64,000 nucleotides of DNA, taken from contig JAUNLU010000001.1 of NCBI GenBank assembly GCA_030532125.1, positions 425,960 through 489,959 on the forward strand, written 5' to 3'. This stretch comes from Trueperella sp. GTDB taxonomy: Bacteria > Actinomycetota > Actinomycetes > Actinomycetales > Actinomycetaceae. The notes beneath the pieces are model-generated. The model searched no databases. It was not told the DNA's origin and worked only from the letters and a program-made list of their open reading frames with translations. The position numbers and the translations under genes are program-made. Below, one piece after another: positions 25,553 through 35,399 of the stretch; the stretch's first letter is position 1; each line of letters opens with the position of its first letter.

Positions 25553-26937
25553 ACGCTGCAACTCGCACAGGTAGGCGAGTAGTTGCCGCTTTCGCTGCGC
25601 TAATAGCGCTAGGCACGGTGCTCCTCATGTTGCCAGTGTCGGTAGATCAGGCATTGCTGGCGGATGAGGTGGCTTTCGCTGCGGCGCAGTCAGAGAGTAT
25701 ATTGCCGGTGTCATTTGGTGGGGCGCCGCTAAATGTAGCGCTGTTTACTGCCACTTCTGCCTCCTCAGTTACCGGGCTGATTTTGGTGGACACCGCCACC
25801 TACTGGTCTACGTTCGGGCTGATCGTAATTGCAGTACTGATGCAAATCGGTGGGATCGGCACCATGACGGTTGCCGCACTGGTGTCGCTGGTGATGGTGC
25901 GCCGGCTCGGTCTGAAAGAGCGCCTCACACTCGCCAATTCGACCGGTTTTGTAAATCTGGGGCAAACCCGCAGCGTGGTGCTCGGTATTGTGCGTTGGGC
26001 GTTGCTGGTGGAACTGTGCGGCGCCGCTATTCTCACCGCATTTTTCCTGCACCGCGGTTATCCGCTGGCAAAAGCGCTCGGGCACGCCACATTCTTAGCA
26101 ATCTCCGCATTTGATAATGCCGGCTTTTCGCCCTATACCGCGTCAGTGATGGACTTTTCGGGCGACGCCGTTGTGCTGCTAACGATTGCCGCATTGCTGA
26201 TTATTGGTGGGCTCGGTTTTCCGGTGCTATTTGAGATAAATCGGCATATGCGCGGGGTAAAGCAGTGGTCACTGACTGCCAAAATGGTATTAATCGGCAC
26301 CGGTGGTCTTATCGGATTCGGTTGGTTAGTGCTCGCAGCCTTGGAGTGGAATAACCCGGGGACGCTGGGGGCGATGAGCGTTCCCGATAAACTGCTCAAC
26401 TCTTTCTTTGCCGCAGTCACCCCACGCACCGCCGGATTCAACAGCATCGATATGACCGCCCTGCAGGAAACTTCAATGCTGATTACGGTATTTCTAATGT
26501 TCATCGGTGGCGGCCCTGCGGGTACTGCCGGCGGCATCAAAGTCACTACCGCGATCATGATCGGTTTTATCACGTTGACCGAGATCCGCGGGGAACGGGC
26601 CGTTAATGTGTTCGGGCGCCGGCTTGACCGCGCCGCCCATCGCCAAGCGCTAACCGTGGTGACACTCTCCACCCTGATCCTCTGTGTGGGTACGCTGCTA
26701 ATAATGATTGACACCGGTTTGGCGCTCAGCCCGGCGCTGTTTGAAGTCACCAGCGCGTTCGGCACGGTAGGGCTATCAGTTGGCATTACCGCACAACTAA
26801 CTATTTTCGCCCAACTGGTTTTGAGCGTCATTATGATCGCCGGGCGGATGGGACCATTGACAATTGCCACCGCAGTGGCATTGCGGCGCACTAAACTGCA
26901 CTATGAGTTACCTAAGGATTATCCGCTTATCGGCTAA
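25543..26937 (+). CDS. trkH: TrkH/KtrB-type potassium uptake channel subunit
   Basis: The 464-residue membrane protein has the four pore-loop repeats of the Trk/Ktr/HKT family, each with its filter glycine: SASSVTGL, FDNAGFS, PRTAGFN and FGTVGLS. It forms the K+-translocating dimer gated by the RCK protein encoded 20 bases downstream. The GTG start at 25543 lacks a ribosome site but coincides with the predicted transcription start, so it is taken as leaderless. Size fits KtrB (about 450) better than TrkH of E. coli (483). Confidence 0.94.
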   Translation: MGYNAATRTGRRVVAAFAALIALGTVLLMLPVSVDQALLADEVAFAAAQSESILPVSFGGAPLNVALFTATSASSVTGLILVDTATYWSTFGLIVIAVLMQIGGIGTMTVAALVSLVMVRRLGLKERLTLANSTGFVNLGQTRSVVLGIVRWALLVELCGAAILTAFFLHRGYPLAKALGHATFLAISAFDNAGFSPYTASVMDFSGDAVVLLTIAALLIIGGLGFPVLFEINRHMRGVKQWSLTAKMVLIGTGGLIGFGWLVLAALEWNNPGTLGAMSVPDKLLNSFFAAVTPRTAGFNSIDMTALQETSMLITVFLMFIGGGPAGTAGGIKVTTAIMIGFITLTEIRGERAVNVFGRRLDRAAHRQALTVVTLSTLILCVGTLLIMIDTGLALSPALFEVTSAFGTVGLSVGITAQLTIFAQLVLSVIMIAGRMGPLTIATAVALRRTKLHYELPKDYPLIG

Positions 26938-26957
26938 CCCAGCGGGAAAGGAATGCA

Positions 26958-27629
26958 ATGAAACCGTTCGGAATAAAGAGCAGTGATTCCTCGGTCGTCG
27001 TCATCGGGCTGGGTCGGTTCGGCAGTGCGTTAGCTGATGAGCTGGAGCGCAGCGGCGTAGAAGTGCTCGCGATTGATAATGACCCGGCAGTGGTGGCGCG
27101 CCACTCGGAAGAACTCGCCAATGTTATTTGTGCTGATGGTACCGACGCCGAAGCGCTTAAACAGCTTTCAGTTCCTGATTTCACCACCGCAGTGGTGGCG
27201 ATAAACCACGATCTAGCTGCCTCGGTGCTATGTGCCTCTATTCTGCTGAAAATGGGGGGCGTCAAAGTTTGGGCTGAGGCGGATTCCTTGGCGCAGGGGC
27301 AAATCTTTGATCAGTTGGGGGTACATCGCGTATTTTACCCGCAGGCAGAAATGGGCCGGCGCGCTGCGCACGTTATTTCCCAAGAGCTGTTGGATTACAT
27401 GGAATTGGGTTATGGGTTCGCGCTGGTGCAGACGCTGGCACCCAAGGCTGCTGTGGGTCGCACCTTGGGGGAAGCCCATCTGCGCGGCGAAAAAGGAATC
27501 ACCGTGCTCGCAGTGCGCAGCCAAGACGGCGAATGGGTTAACGCCCACTCAGAAACGATGATTTCTGCTGACGATGTATTGCTCATCGTGGGGCCGAGTG
27601 CGGGGATTGGCAAACTGACGGCGTCTTGA
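26958..27629 (+). CDS. ktrA: Potassium uptake regulatory subunit, RCK domain
   Basis: The 223-residue cytoplasmic protein has a Rossmann RCK_N domain (VVVIGLGRFGSALADELE, then AIDNDPAVV) that binds ATP/ADP or NAD(H), and an RCK_C domain from about residue 140 that in other KtrA proteins binds c-di-AMP. It assembles as a ring on the TrkH/KtrB dimer. AAAGGAATGCA precedes the ATG. It is cotranscribed with trkH. No c-di-AMP enzyme is in the window. Confidence 0.95.
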   Translation: MKPFGIKSSDSSVVVIGLGRFGSALADELERSGVEVLAIDNDPAVVARHSEELANVICADGTDAEALKQLSVPDFTTAVVAINHDLAASVLCASILLKMGGVKVWAEADSLAQGQIFDQLGVHRVFYPQAEMGRRAAHVISQELLDYMELGYGFALVQTLAPKAAVGRTLGEAHLRGEKGITVLAVRSQDGEWVNAHSETMISADDVLLIVGPSAGIGKLTAS

Positions 27630-27679
27630 GGGGTGTGCGGTGCTGGAGAGTGCCGTCTGCCGGAAGTGCCTCCAAGCAG

Positions 27680-30600
27680 CTACTCACTGCGTAAGGCCGC
27701 TACCGGATCTTCCCGGGAAGCTTTAGACGCCGGAATGATGCCAGCGAGCAGGGATAGCCCCATACTGATTAGCACCAGGATTAGCCCGGAGCTGGCAGGT
27801 AGTTGGGCAATATTTTCGACCCCGAGTTTTGCGTCCACTATCAAGTTGGCAGGGATAGTGAGTAGTACGGTCACCAAAATGCCACCCAGGCCGGCAGCGA
27901 GCCCGACCAATAGCGTTTCAGCATTGAATACCCGGGCAATGTCCCGTTTTGAGGCGCCCACGGCCCGCAAAATACCGATTTCTTTGCGGCGCTCCAACAC
28001 CGAAACATACGTAATAATCCCGATCATGATTGAGGAAACTATCAGTGAAATTGAGACGAATGCGATCAGCACATAACTGATGGTGTTGATAATTTTGGTA
28101 ACTGAGGACATCAGTGCCCCCACAAAGTCGGTGTAGGTGATGACCTTTTCCGGGGCGTCATGGGCGCGTTGCTCTTGGTTGTAGCCGTCGAGGATCTCGA
28201 CGATGCGTGCCTTGCTCTCAAAATCTTTCGGGAACAGATCGATGCGGTTAGGGGAATCGGCAGTGGCGTAGCCTAAGATGCGCAGGTTGTTGTCATAGCT
28301 CTGCATCTCATTGGGCAGCATGGACACCAGCAAACTCTGTAGCTCTTCGGGCGTTAGATTGAACTGGAAAGCATCCCGGAAAGCAGCTTCGTCAATCCGC
28401 ATAACTTTAGCCATATTCTGCGAAATCTGCCGGAAAGTCTGCGTTAAGGAATTGCCTAACTGTTGGGTGAGTGCGGCAGTCAGTTGCCCGCTCATCTCAG
28501 TGGCATACTGATTCAGCACCTGCTCTAGATAGCCGCCCAACGCCGTCTGCAGCTGTTGCTCCACTCCGCTCAGGTCCAACTTAATCCCGGTAGCTGCGAT
28601 AGCGGCTTGCCCGGCGTCGGACTCTAAAAATAGTGGCAAAGTGTTGGCTACGTCCATCGGGTCGTGCCCGCCGGCAACAGCAAATTGGATATAGGCTGTG
28701 GCCAGCTGACTGAAGGCGTCTTCTTCCCCGGGGGCAGTTTCGGGTATGTCCAAGATCCCGCTGAGGTCTAGGTCTGCTGTGATATCCGATAGATCCAGAT
28801 CCGGCAGCTGCGCCGGGTCAAACTGTAAATCCGGCACCGTCAGATTCAGGATCGAGGGATCGATCTGGATTTGGGATTCATCCACCCGGAAAGCGTTGGC
28901 CAGTTTGTTCTGATCAATAGTGACCAGCTTCGACATATCGAAATTTTCGTTTTGTGGCTGCGTGAATGGCTGGCCAGTGAAAACATTTAATTCTGGCGTA
29001 GCTAACTGATCGGCCACAATATCGGTGCCGGCCGCGTAGTCAATCATTTCATTAACCAAATCCTGGGTGTAGTAGATGCCTGGCATCAGTGGGGTCAAGG
29101 ACTTGCTGTCGCTGGGCTGCACAATCCCAGCTACTTTCAGCTGCCTGCCGTTATTAACCAGATTGGCTAGGAATGTTTCGTCATTGCGCCGGTCTTGCCA
29201 CACCCCGTATTCGGTGTTGAAAGCGTAGTAGTCGGCTGGGTTTACCAGCTGGAATTTTTTGGCTAGCACTTGTTCGTATGTGAAAGTGCGGGCGGCCGGA
29301 GCTTCCGGAACCGGCTTCCCGGATCGTACCGCCGCCAAAATCTCATCTAATTCCGCCGGGTCCAGCAGCCCGAGGGCGTAGAGAGTGGCGTCCGGCAGGG
29401 TGCCGTTATCGGATACCACCACTAGTAGCTCATTGGCTGCAGTGGGCCAGTTTCCGGCGACGACGTCGTAATACGGCTGCACCAGCGCGGGGTTACTCAT
29501 CAGCGGCAAGAAAGAATTAGTACCGCCCCACTGTTGCGCAAATTCATTGCTGGATTCGCCTTGTGGCATCAAACCGATAGCACTCATGGTGCGGTCGGGG
29601 TTTACCTGGTGCACCTGGGTGCTGGTATCCGGCAAATAGATCTGCGGGGTGATGTTGTAGTAATACTCGATGGCTTGTACTTGGCCGGCGATGTCGGAGG
29701 AACCGCTATCTAAGAACTTTTTCAGCGACTTGAGGTCATTGGCGCCCATGGCCGAGAAAGTCTTATTCAGCATCGGGACTTCGCCGATTTCGCCGGCATA
29801 ATCTTTTTCGGCTGCGTCAGGATCCATATTCATCATGGCGCCCAGGTCGAAGCCCTGGCTCATGATGCTGAGCGGGTACATGGTGAGGGTGTCTTCTTCG
29901 ATTCCCTTGATGTAGTTGTTGACCCCGTTGGCGAGGGACAAAATGGTGGCGATGCCGATAATCCCGATGCTGCCGGCGAAGGCGGTCATAACAGTGCGGC
30001 CTTTTTTGGTCATTAGGTTTTGGAACGACAACCCCAAAGCGGTGAGGAAGGACATCGCCCGGTGCCGCAGCTTATCCTGGGCCGGTGCGGCTGCCTCTGC
30101 CTGGTAGGGAGCGGTGTCATTCGTGATTTTGCCGTCGTGAAGTTCGATGATTCGGGTGGCGTATTCGTGTGCTAGCTCCGGGTTGTGCGTCACCATCACC
30201 ACTAGCCGGTCGCGCGCAATCTCGGATAGCAGATTCATAATCTGGGTGCTGGTCTCCGAGTCCAGCGCACCAGTGGGCTCATCGGCTAACAAAATCTCGG
30301 GATCATTGATGAGTGCGCGCGCAATCGCTACCCGCTGGGCTTGCCCGCCTGAGAGTTGGTTAGGGAGTTTGTGGGCGTGTGCTGCCAGCCCGACGTCGTG
30401 CAGGGCTTTCCGAGCGCGCTCGTGGCGCTCAGCCCGCGATACCCCAGCCAAAGTTAGCGCCAGCTCCACATTGGCTAATACGCTCTGGTGGGGGATCAGG
30501 TTGTAGCTTTGGAAGACGAAGCCGATGCGGATATTGCGGTAGGTATCCCAATCGCGGGCAGAGTAGTCCTCAGTAGCGACGCCGTCGATAATCAAGTTGC

Positions 30601-30778
30601 CGGAGTCGTAGTGGTCTAATCCGCCGAGCACATTCAGCAAAGTAGTTTTTCCGGAACCGGACGGGCCGAGGATGGCCACAAATTCATTATCCCGCAGGGT
30701 CAGGCTCACGCCAGCTAGTGCCTGCTGGGTGAAAGATCCGGTGGTATAAGACTTTTTGATGTCAACGAGCTGCAGCAT
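27680..30778 (-). CDS. MacB-like ABC exporter fusion, ATPase plus FtsX permease
   Basis: The 1032-residue protein starts with an ATPase domain (Walker A GPSGSGKTT, signature LSGGQAQRVAIAR, Walker B ILLADEPTGALDS, H-loop VMVTHNP; residues 1-220). It is followed by a first TM helix (AGSIGIIGIATILSLANGV, about 265-285), an outside domain of about 580 residues rich in Asp, Gln and Ala, and three C-terminal TM helices with the FtsX motif (VLERRKEIGILRAVGASK). This topology is the MacB type VII mechanotransmission family, which moves substrates outside the membrane rather than through it. Actinobacterial members are often linked to peptide or antibiotic efflux; no partner or regulator is adjacent. 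Confidence 0.92.
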   Translation of the reverse strand: MLQLVDIKKSYTTGSFTQQALAGVSLTLRDNEFVAILGPSGSGKTTLLNVLGGLDHYDSGNLIIDGVATEDYSARDWDTYRNIRIGFVFQSYNLIPHQSVLANVELALTLAGVSRAERHERARKALHDVGLAAHAHKLPNQLSGGQAQRVAIARALINDPEILLADEPTGALDSETSTQIMNLLSEIARDRLVVMVTHNPELAHEYATRIIELHDGKITNDTAPYQAEAAAPAQDKLRHRAMSFLTALGLSFQNLMTKKGRTVMTAFAGSIGIIGIATILSLANGVNNYIKGIEEDTLTMYPLSIMSQGFDLGAMMNMDPDAAEKDYAGEIGEVPMLNKTFSAMGANDLKSLKKFLDSGSSDIAGQVQAIEYYYNITPQIYLPDTSTQVHQVNPDRTMSAIGLMPQGESSNEFAQQWGGTNSFLPLMSNPALVQPYYDVVAGNWPTAANELLVVVSDNGTLPDATLYALGLLDPAELDEILAAVRSGKPVPEAPAARTFTYEQVLAKKFQLVNPADYYAFNTEYGVWQDRRNDETFLANLVNNGRQLKVAGIVQPSDSKSLTPLMPGIYYTQDLVNEMIDYAAGTDIVADQLATPELNVFTGQPFTQPQNENFDMSKLVTIDQNKLANAFRVDESQIQIDPSILNLTVPDLQFDPAQLPDLDLSDITADLDLSGILDIPETAPGEEDAFSQLATAYIQFAVAGGHDPMDVANTLPLFLESDAGQAAIAATGIKLDLSGVEQQLQTALGGYLEQVLNQYATEMSGQLTAALTQQLGNSLTQTFRQISQNMAKVMRIDEAAFRDAFQFNLTPEELQSLLVSMLPNEMQSYDNNLRILGYATADSPNRIDLFPKDFESKARIVEILDGYNQEQRAHDAPEKVITYTDFVGALMSSVTKIINTISYVLIAFVSISLIVSSIMIGIITYVSVLERRKEIGILRAVGASKRDIARVFNAETLLVGLAAGLGGILVTVLLTIPANLIVDAKLGVENIAQLPASSGLILVLISMGLSLLAGIIPASKASREDPVAALRSE

Positions 30779-30892
30779 TCGTTTCCTTTCGTGCGCACAT
30801 ATTCTACGTGGCTAGCGAAATTTTTCCGGCGGCAGTGGGCTACCTAGCAGGCAGTGCCATAGAATTCGGCTAAGAGCCGAGAGGAAGTAAAA

Positions 30893-31351
30893 ATGTTATT
30901 AGAAGTAGGCACGCCAGCTCCCGATTTCACCTTGTTGGATCAGGACGGCGAACCGCATTCGCTCAGTGACTACCGCGGTAAAAAAGTGATTTTGTACTTC
31001 TATCCGAAAGACAACACTCCCGGATGTACAAAGCAGGCTTGCGGCTTTGGGGAAAACTATCCGCAGATCACCGAAAAAGGCGCAGTGGTGCTCGGCATCA
31101 GCAAGGACACCGTGGCTTCGCACAAGAAATTTGCCGATAAATATGGGCTGCCGTTTACGTTGCTGGCGGATCCGGAGTTGACGGTGATTAAGGACTACGG
31201 CGTGTGGCGGGAAAAGAATATGTTCGGCAAGATCGGCTTCGGCGTGGTGCGCTCCACCTATCTGATTGATGAGAACGGCGTAATTGTGACCGCCCTGGAA
31301 AAAGTGAAGGCGGCAGAAAATCCGCAACAGATGTTGAATCTGCTGGGTTAG
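30893..31351 (+). CDS. bcp: Thiol peroxidase, Bcp/PrxQ type
   Basis: A 152-residue peroxiredoxin that reduces H2O2 and organic peroxides using thioredoxin. The active-site stretch is YPKDNTPGCTKQACGF with the peroxidatic C45 and resolving C50 of the PrxQ subfamily. AGAGGAAGT precedes the ATG. It is followed six bases later by a YwiC-like gene, and it is divergent from the MacB-like gene. Confidence 0.96.
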   Translation: MLLEVGTPAPDFTLLDQDGEPHSLSDYRGKKVILYFYPKDNTPGCTKQACGFGENYPQITEKGAVVLGISKDTVASHKKFADKYGLPFTLLADPELTVIKDYGVWREKNMFGKIGFGVVRSTYLIDENGVIVTALEKVKAAENPQQMLNLLG

Positions 31352-31357
31352 GGCGCA

Positions 31358-32170
31358 GTGGGGACAAAACCGGAGGCGCGTATTACGCCGGCAGCCCGCA
31401 CTCGCGGCTGGCTCCCGAAACAGCATGGCGCCTGGGCAATGCTGGTGGTGCCGTTATTACTGGGAGTATTAGCTGCCGGGCAGGCGGGGGAGCTGAGCAG
31501 TGCCCATATAACGCTGTTCCCATTCTGGTTGTTGGGCTACTTTGCATTTAATGCAGCCTCTGGGTGGTTGAAGACGGCGGCACGGTTGCGCCCGCGCTAT
31601 GTGCCCGCCATAGTCACCTATTCACTAGCAGCAACAGTTTTTGGTATCGCTACTTTGGCACTGGCCGGATGGCGGCTGCTGCTGTGGGTGCCGGTGTTTG
31701 GAGTATTGTTGGTGCCGGCCCTGTGGCTGGCTAGCCAACGCAAAGAACGCGCTACGATTGGCGGATTTCTTACCACTTTGGCGGCGGCTTTGATGCTGCC
31801 AGTTGCCAGATATTTAGCGTGGGCGAGTGTGCCAAAGTTGGCTTGGCCCAACGATCTGCCGGAGGTATTGGCGGTTACCGGCGTCGTCTTCCTGTATTTC
31901 TTCGGCACAGTGCTCTATGTGAAAACCAATATTCGCCAGCGCGGATCGCGGCGGTATTTAATTGCTTCCTATGGCTACCATCTGGTGACTTTGGTGCTCG
32001 CGGCGGTGCTCTATGGGGTCGGATTGTTGCCGGGGTGGTGGCTAGGAATTGCGGCAGTGCTGCTGGTGCGCGCAGTAATAGTGCCGCGGTTGCGGCTGCG
32101 CCCGGCACCAATCGGGATAATTGAAGTGGTGATTTCTAGCGCGATTCTGGTGCTTGCGGTAGTGCTATAG
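31358..32170 (+). CDS. YwiC-like membrane protein
   Basis: The 270-residue protein has about eight TM helices and the family signature RGWLPKQHGAWAMLVVPLLLG near the N-terminus. The KQHGAWAM segment recalls UbiA-type prenyltransferase relatives, but function is not established. GTG at 31358 is the only start that keeps the signature, and its ribosome site is weak. The six-base gap after bcp suggests one transcript. Confidence 0.85.
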   Translation: MGTKPEARITPAARTRGWLPKQHGAWAMLVVPLLLGVLAAGQAGELSSAHITLFPFWLLGYFAFNAASGWLKTAARLRPRYVPAIVTYSLAATVFGIATLALAGWRLLLWVPVFGVLLVPALWLASQRKERATIGGFLTTLAAALMLPVARYLAWASVPKLAWPNDLPEVLAVTGVVFLYFFGTVLYVKTNIRQRGSRRYLIASYGYHLVTLVLAAVLYGVGLLPGWWLGIAAVLLVRAVIVPRLRLRPAPIGIIEVVISSAILVLAVVL

Positions 32171-32192
32171 CGGCGGGAACTGGGGATAGCGC

Positions 32193-32229
32193 ACAAAAAA
32201 GTGGCGCCAACTAACTGTTGGCGCCACTT
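32193..32229 (-). terminator. Rho-independent terminator of the peroxiredoxin gene
   Basis: Minus-strand 13-bp perfect stem (32217-32229 with 32199-32211, loop of five) running into six or more T residues. Confidence 0.9.
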
Positions 32230-32274
32230 AAGTTAGTTATTAACTGCGCTAGTGTCAGTTGCGCTAGTGATTAA

Positions 32275-32904
32275 CTACTTGCGACCAGTGGTGAATCGCA
32301 GGTACGGGTAGATTTCCTCGACGTCGTTGTACTTCTCTTGCGCGTCTGCAGTGGAAATTACTGGCGGGATGATTAGCTTGTCGCCCGGCTTCCAGTCAGC
32401 ACCGGTAGCTACCTGCTGCTTATCAGTGGTCTGCAGTGCATCAACTACGCGAATGATTTCGTCAAAGTTGCGGCCGGTGGACTTCGGGTAGATCATCATC
32501 AGGCGGATCTTGTTTTCGTTGTCGATCACGAATACAGAGCGCACTGAGGAGCTGTCACCTTCGCCCGGGTGAATCATGTCGTAGAGCTGGGAAACTTTCT
32601 GGTCCGCATCCGCAATAATCGGGTAGTTGACCTTGGTGTCCTTGAACTCCTCGATTTCTGGAATCCAGGCGTGGTGTTCTTCCACGGTATCTACCGAAAG
32701 ACCGAGCAGCTTCACGCCGCGCTTGGTGAACTCGCCTTCAAGCTGGGCGAACCGACCCATCTCAGTGGTACATACCGGCGTCTTATCGGCTGGGTGCGAG
32801 AAAAGAATTGCCCAGGAATCACCTTTCCAGTCGTGGAAGCTGATTTCGCCGAGTTGAGTATCAGCAGTAAAGTCAGGGGCGATATCACCTAGATGTAGAG
32901 ACAT
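32275..32904 (-). CDS. Peroxiredoxin, 1-Cys Prx6 type
   Basis: The 209-residue protein starts LGDIAPDFTADTQLGEI and has the peroxidatic C45 in SHPADKTPVCTTEMGRF, the Prx6 form. The C-terminal extension (WKPGDKLIIPPVISTADA, YPYLRFT) is typical of that subgroup, and no second conserved resolving Cys is seen. It detoxifies peroxides in the cytoplasm with an external thiol donor. GAAGGAGAAAA precedes the ATG. It is monocistronic, with a clear terminator. Confidence 0.95.
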   Translation of the reverse strand: MSLHLGDIAPDFTADTQLGEISFHDWKGDSWAILFSHPADKTPVCTTEMGRFAQLEGEFTKRGVKLLGLSVDTVEEHHAWIPEIEEFKDTKVNYPIIADADQKVSQLYDMIHPGEGDSSSVRSVFVIDNENKIRLMMIYPKSTGRNFDEIIRVVDALQTTDKQQVATGADWKPGDKLIIPPVISTADAQEKYNDVEEIYPYLRFTTGRK

Positions 32905-32997
32905 TTTTCTCCTTCGGTCGTGGTTTCTAGATATCGAACTGTAAATAAGCGAGCTGTAGTCGCTCTCACTAAGTACAACGCTATTTCGCCGAGACTA

Positions 32998-33031
32998 TTC
33001 CCGATCAAGGAATTGAAACATTTCCCGATCA
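32998..33031. repeat. Direct repeat TTCCCGATCA in divergent promoter region
   Basis: TTCCCGATCA occurs at 32998-33007 and 33022-33031 (24-base period), followed by the perfect palindrome ATCAA-A-TTGAT at 33055-33065. It lies between the peroxiredoxin and the channel gene and is operator-like; the regulator is unknown. Confidence 0.5.
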
Positions 33032-33141
33032 GATAACTGCGTGTGCTAGCTTGTATCAAATTGATTGGTTTCGCTATTTTGGCGATCCGCCCCATTGGTG
33101 AGCTTCCGGCAGCCGCTGCAGCTCATGTGGAGAGGACACTC

Positions 33142-34143
33142 ATGACTAATGAATCTGCACCAGTTCCCGCAACAAAATCTGACGTTCACCCGAGTCTGGC
33201 ACATCTACCAGTTTCGATATTTGCACTGGTGATGGGCACCGGTGTGCTCGCGATGGTATGGCGGCAGGCGCACTTTATGTGGGGCATACCCCGGCTAATA
33301 TCGGATCTGCTGTTGGTAGTGGCCGGCACGCTTTTCCTAACCCTGGTAACCGCATATCTAGTTAAAGTGGCGCGGTATCCGCAGGCAGTCCGCGCTGAGG
33401 TTTCCCATCCAATCAGCATGCCATTCGTCTCCACTATCACGGTAGCTACTTTGGTGATTGCCACTGCGCTCGCGGATCCGCTGCCACAGCTAGCTGCGCC
33501 ACTGTGGTGGATTGGTACGGTCTGCCAGCTATTGATGATGGTGGTAATAATTTCGGCTTGGTGGCGCCGCCCGGACATCACCCTGGATACCATGACGCCA
33601 GCGTGGCTGATCCCGGTAGTGGGGAACATAATTCCGCCGTTAGCGGCGCGAAAAGTGGGCAGCGTAGAGCTGGGATGGTTCTGTTTCGGGGCGGCGATTA
33701 TCTTCTGGCTGGGGCTTTTGCCGCTACTACTGCATCGCATTTTGACTGCGACGACGCCACTACCTACCAAGCTACTGCCCACACTGGCGATTTTGGTAGC
33801 TCCGCCGTCAGTCGGTTTTTCCAGCTGGTATCGGCTAACTGGGGAGGCGCTGGCTCCGGCAGCACGAGTGCTATATGCGGCGGCAGTAATTTTTGCGCTA
33901 CTAGTGTTGGTGCAGGTAGATAGGCTGCGGCGGGTGCCGTTCGCATTGCCCTATGCAGCCTACACTTTCCCCGCCGGCGCATTCGCAGTAGCCACCGGAA
34001 TTATGGCACAGGCAAATCCAGCAGTGGGTTACACCGTGATTGCGGTGATTGCCTTGGTACTGGCTACCGTGGTGGTACTGGGAGTGTTCAGCGGCATAGT
34101 GGGTCTCGCAGTTTCTAAGCGACTCTTCTTGCCGGCGCACTGA
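33142..34143 (+). CDS. SLAC1/TehA-type anion channel or organic acid transporter
   Basis: The 333-residue membrane protein has about ten TM helices and the family opening LAHLPVSIFALVMGTGVLAM, then WLIPVVGNIIPP and PPSVGFSSWYRLTG. Members include TehA (tellurite), SLAC1 (anions) and malate/sulfite exporters. The ATG at 33142 has GAGAGGA upstream and is preferred over an in-frame GTG at 33043 that would add a non-conserved leader. Substrate is unknown; the position beside a peroxiredoxin suggests stress-linked expression, which is inference. Confidence 0.87.
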   Translation: MTNESAPVPATKSDVHPSLAHLPVSIFALVMGTGVLAMVWRQAHFMWGIPRLISDLLLVVAGTLFLTLVTAYLVKVARYPQAVRAEVSHPISMPFVSTITVATLVIATALADPLPQLAAPLWWIGTVCQLLMMVVIISAWWRRPDITLDTMTPAWLIPVVGNIIPPLAARKVGSVELGWFCFGAAIIFWLGLLPLLLHRILTATTPLPTKLLPTLAILVAPPSVGFSSWYRLTGEALAPAARVLYAAAVIFALLVLVQVDRLRRVPFALPYAAYTFPAGAFAVATGIMAQANPAVGYTVIAVIALVLATVVVLGVFSGIVGLAVSKRLFLPAH

Positions 34144-34199
34144 CCTGTTGCGGTGTCGGCTGGCTGGGTGATCCAGGCGCCGGTCGCTGACCTGGGCAG

Positions 34200-35399
34200 T
34201 TACTCGGCCTGATCTACTATTTGGATCTGGGCAGCCGCGGCAGTGGCGCGGTCGCGAGCTGCGCTGACCTCTCCGCGCGCCAGCACTACCCCCATGCGCC
34301 GACCGGGGCGAGCAACTGGCTTGCGGAAAATGCGGACGTCGTCGGCAATTGCCAGGGCAGAATCCAACCCGAGATAGGCGGGGGAATGGGCTGCAATTGG
34401 CGATTTGATGACGGCGGAGGCGCCGGGAGTGCGCAATGCGGTATTTACCGGCAGGCCGAGGATAGCGCGGGCGTGCAGATCAAATTCAGACTGATCTTGG
34501 GTGATCGAGGTGACCATGCCGGTGTCGTGCGGGCGGGGCGAGAGCTCCGAGAAGATGACCTCATCGCCGGCCACAAAAAGTTCTACCCCGAAAATGCCGA
34601 GCATGGTTTCGCTCGGAGTGGCCGCAGCTAGGGCAGTGATTACCCGGGTGGTGACTTCTTGCGCGCGGCGAAGGATATCTGGGCGGAGCGGTTCTGGTTG
34701 CCAACTTTCTACATAGTCGCCGTGGAGTTGGCGATGCCCGATGGGTTCGCAAAACGAAATCTGTGGTTTGCCGGCTGCGTCTAGTGACCGCACGGTGAGC
34801 AGGGTTATTTCGACGTCGAACTCAACTTTGGATTCTACGATGACGCGGCCAGTTTGTGCCCGGGCGCCGTCTTGAGCGGTCTGCCAAGCGGCGGCGACTT
34901 CGGCCGGGGAGGTGACTAGCGACTGGCCATGCCCGGAAGATGACATAGTCGGTTTCACGAAACACGGGAAACCAACTGCGGCAGCGGCAGTGGCGAGTTC
35001 GGAGGCAGAACTGGCGAACCGGTAGTCGGAGGTGGGGACTCCAGCAGTAGTGGCGGCCAGTTCGCGGATCGTTTCTCGGTTGAAAGTTGCCTGAACGGCG
35101 TAGGTATTCGGCACTACAACTGCGCGGTGCAAATCCGGATCACTCGGGACCGCGGCCAGTACATCGACGGCGAGTTTTTCTACCTCGGGCACTACTAGAT
35201 CGGGCGCCGTCTCAGCAATCGCGGTGCGCAGCGCACGCGGATCAGTCATATCAAATACGCGAGATTCATCTGCCACCCGCATCGCCGGGGCGTCTGGATA
35301 GGAATCGCAGGCCACCACATAGCAGCCCAGCCGCTGCAAAGAAATGGTGAGTTCCCGCCCGAGTTCTCCACTGCCAAGCAGCAAAATTTTCTGCGCCAT
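34200..35399 (-). CDS. purT: Formate-dependent GAR transformylase
   Basis: This 399-residue ATP-grasp enzyme makes formyl-GAR from GAR, formate and ATP in purine synthesis, without folate. Motifs are KILLLGSGELGRELTI, VPEVEKLAVD, the glycine-rich CFVKPTMSSSGHGQS and FGVELFVAGDEVIFSELSPR. GGAGGGAGCGGCG precedes the ATG at 35399; an ATG at 35414 lies within this ribosome site and is rejected. Length agrees with PurT (about 390). Confidence 0.95.
   Translation of the reverse strand: MAQKILLLGSGELGRELTISLQRLGCYVVACDSYPDAPAMRVADESRVFDMTDPRALRTAIAETAPDLVVPEVEKLAVDVLAAVPSDPDLHRAVVVPNTYAVQATFNRETIRELAATTAGVPTSDYRFASSASELATAAAAVGFPCFVKPTMSSSGHGQSLVTSPAEVAAAWQTAQDGARAQTGRVIVESKVEFDVEITLLTVRSLDAAGKPQISFCEPIGHRQLHGDYVESWQPEPLRPDILRRAQEVTTRVITALAAATPSETMLGIFGVELFVAGDEVIFSELSPRPHDTGMVTSITQDQSEFDLHARAILGLPVNTALRTPGASAVIKSPIAAHSPAYLGLDSALAIADDVRIFRKPVARPGRRMGVVLARGEVSAARDRATAAAAQIQIVDQAE

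Noticed and set aside
27680..30778. Frameshift fusion of separate ATPase and permease genes
   Set aside because: The fused form is normal for actinobacterial MacB-like exporters and the frame is continuous with conserved motifs on both sides.
33043..33141. N-terminal extension of the SLAC1/TehA-type gene
   Set aside because: The ATG at 33142 has a good ribosome site, and the extension is not family-like.
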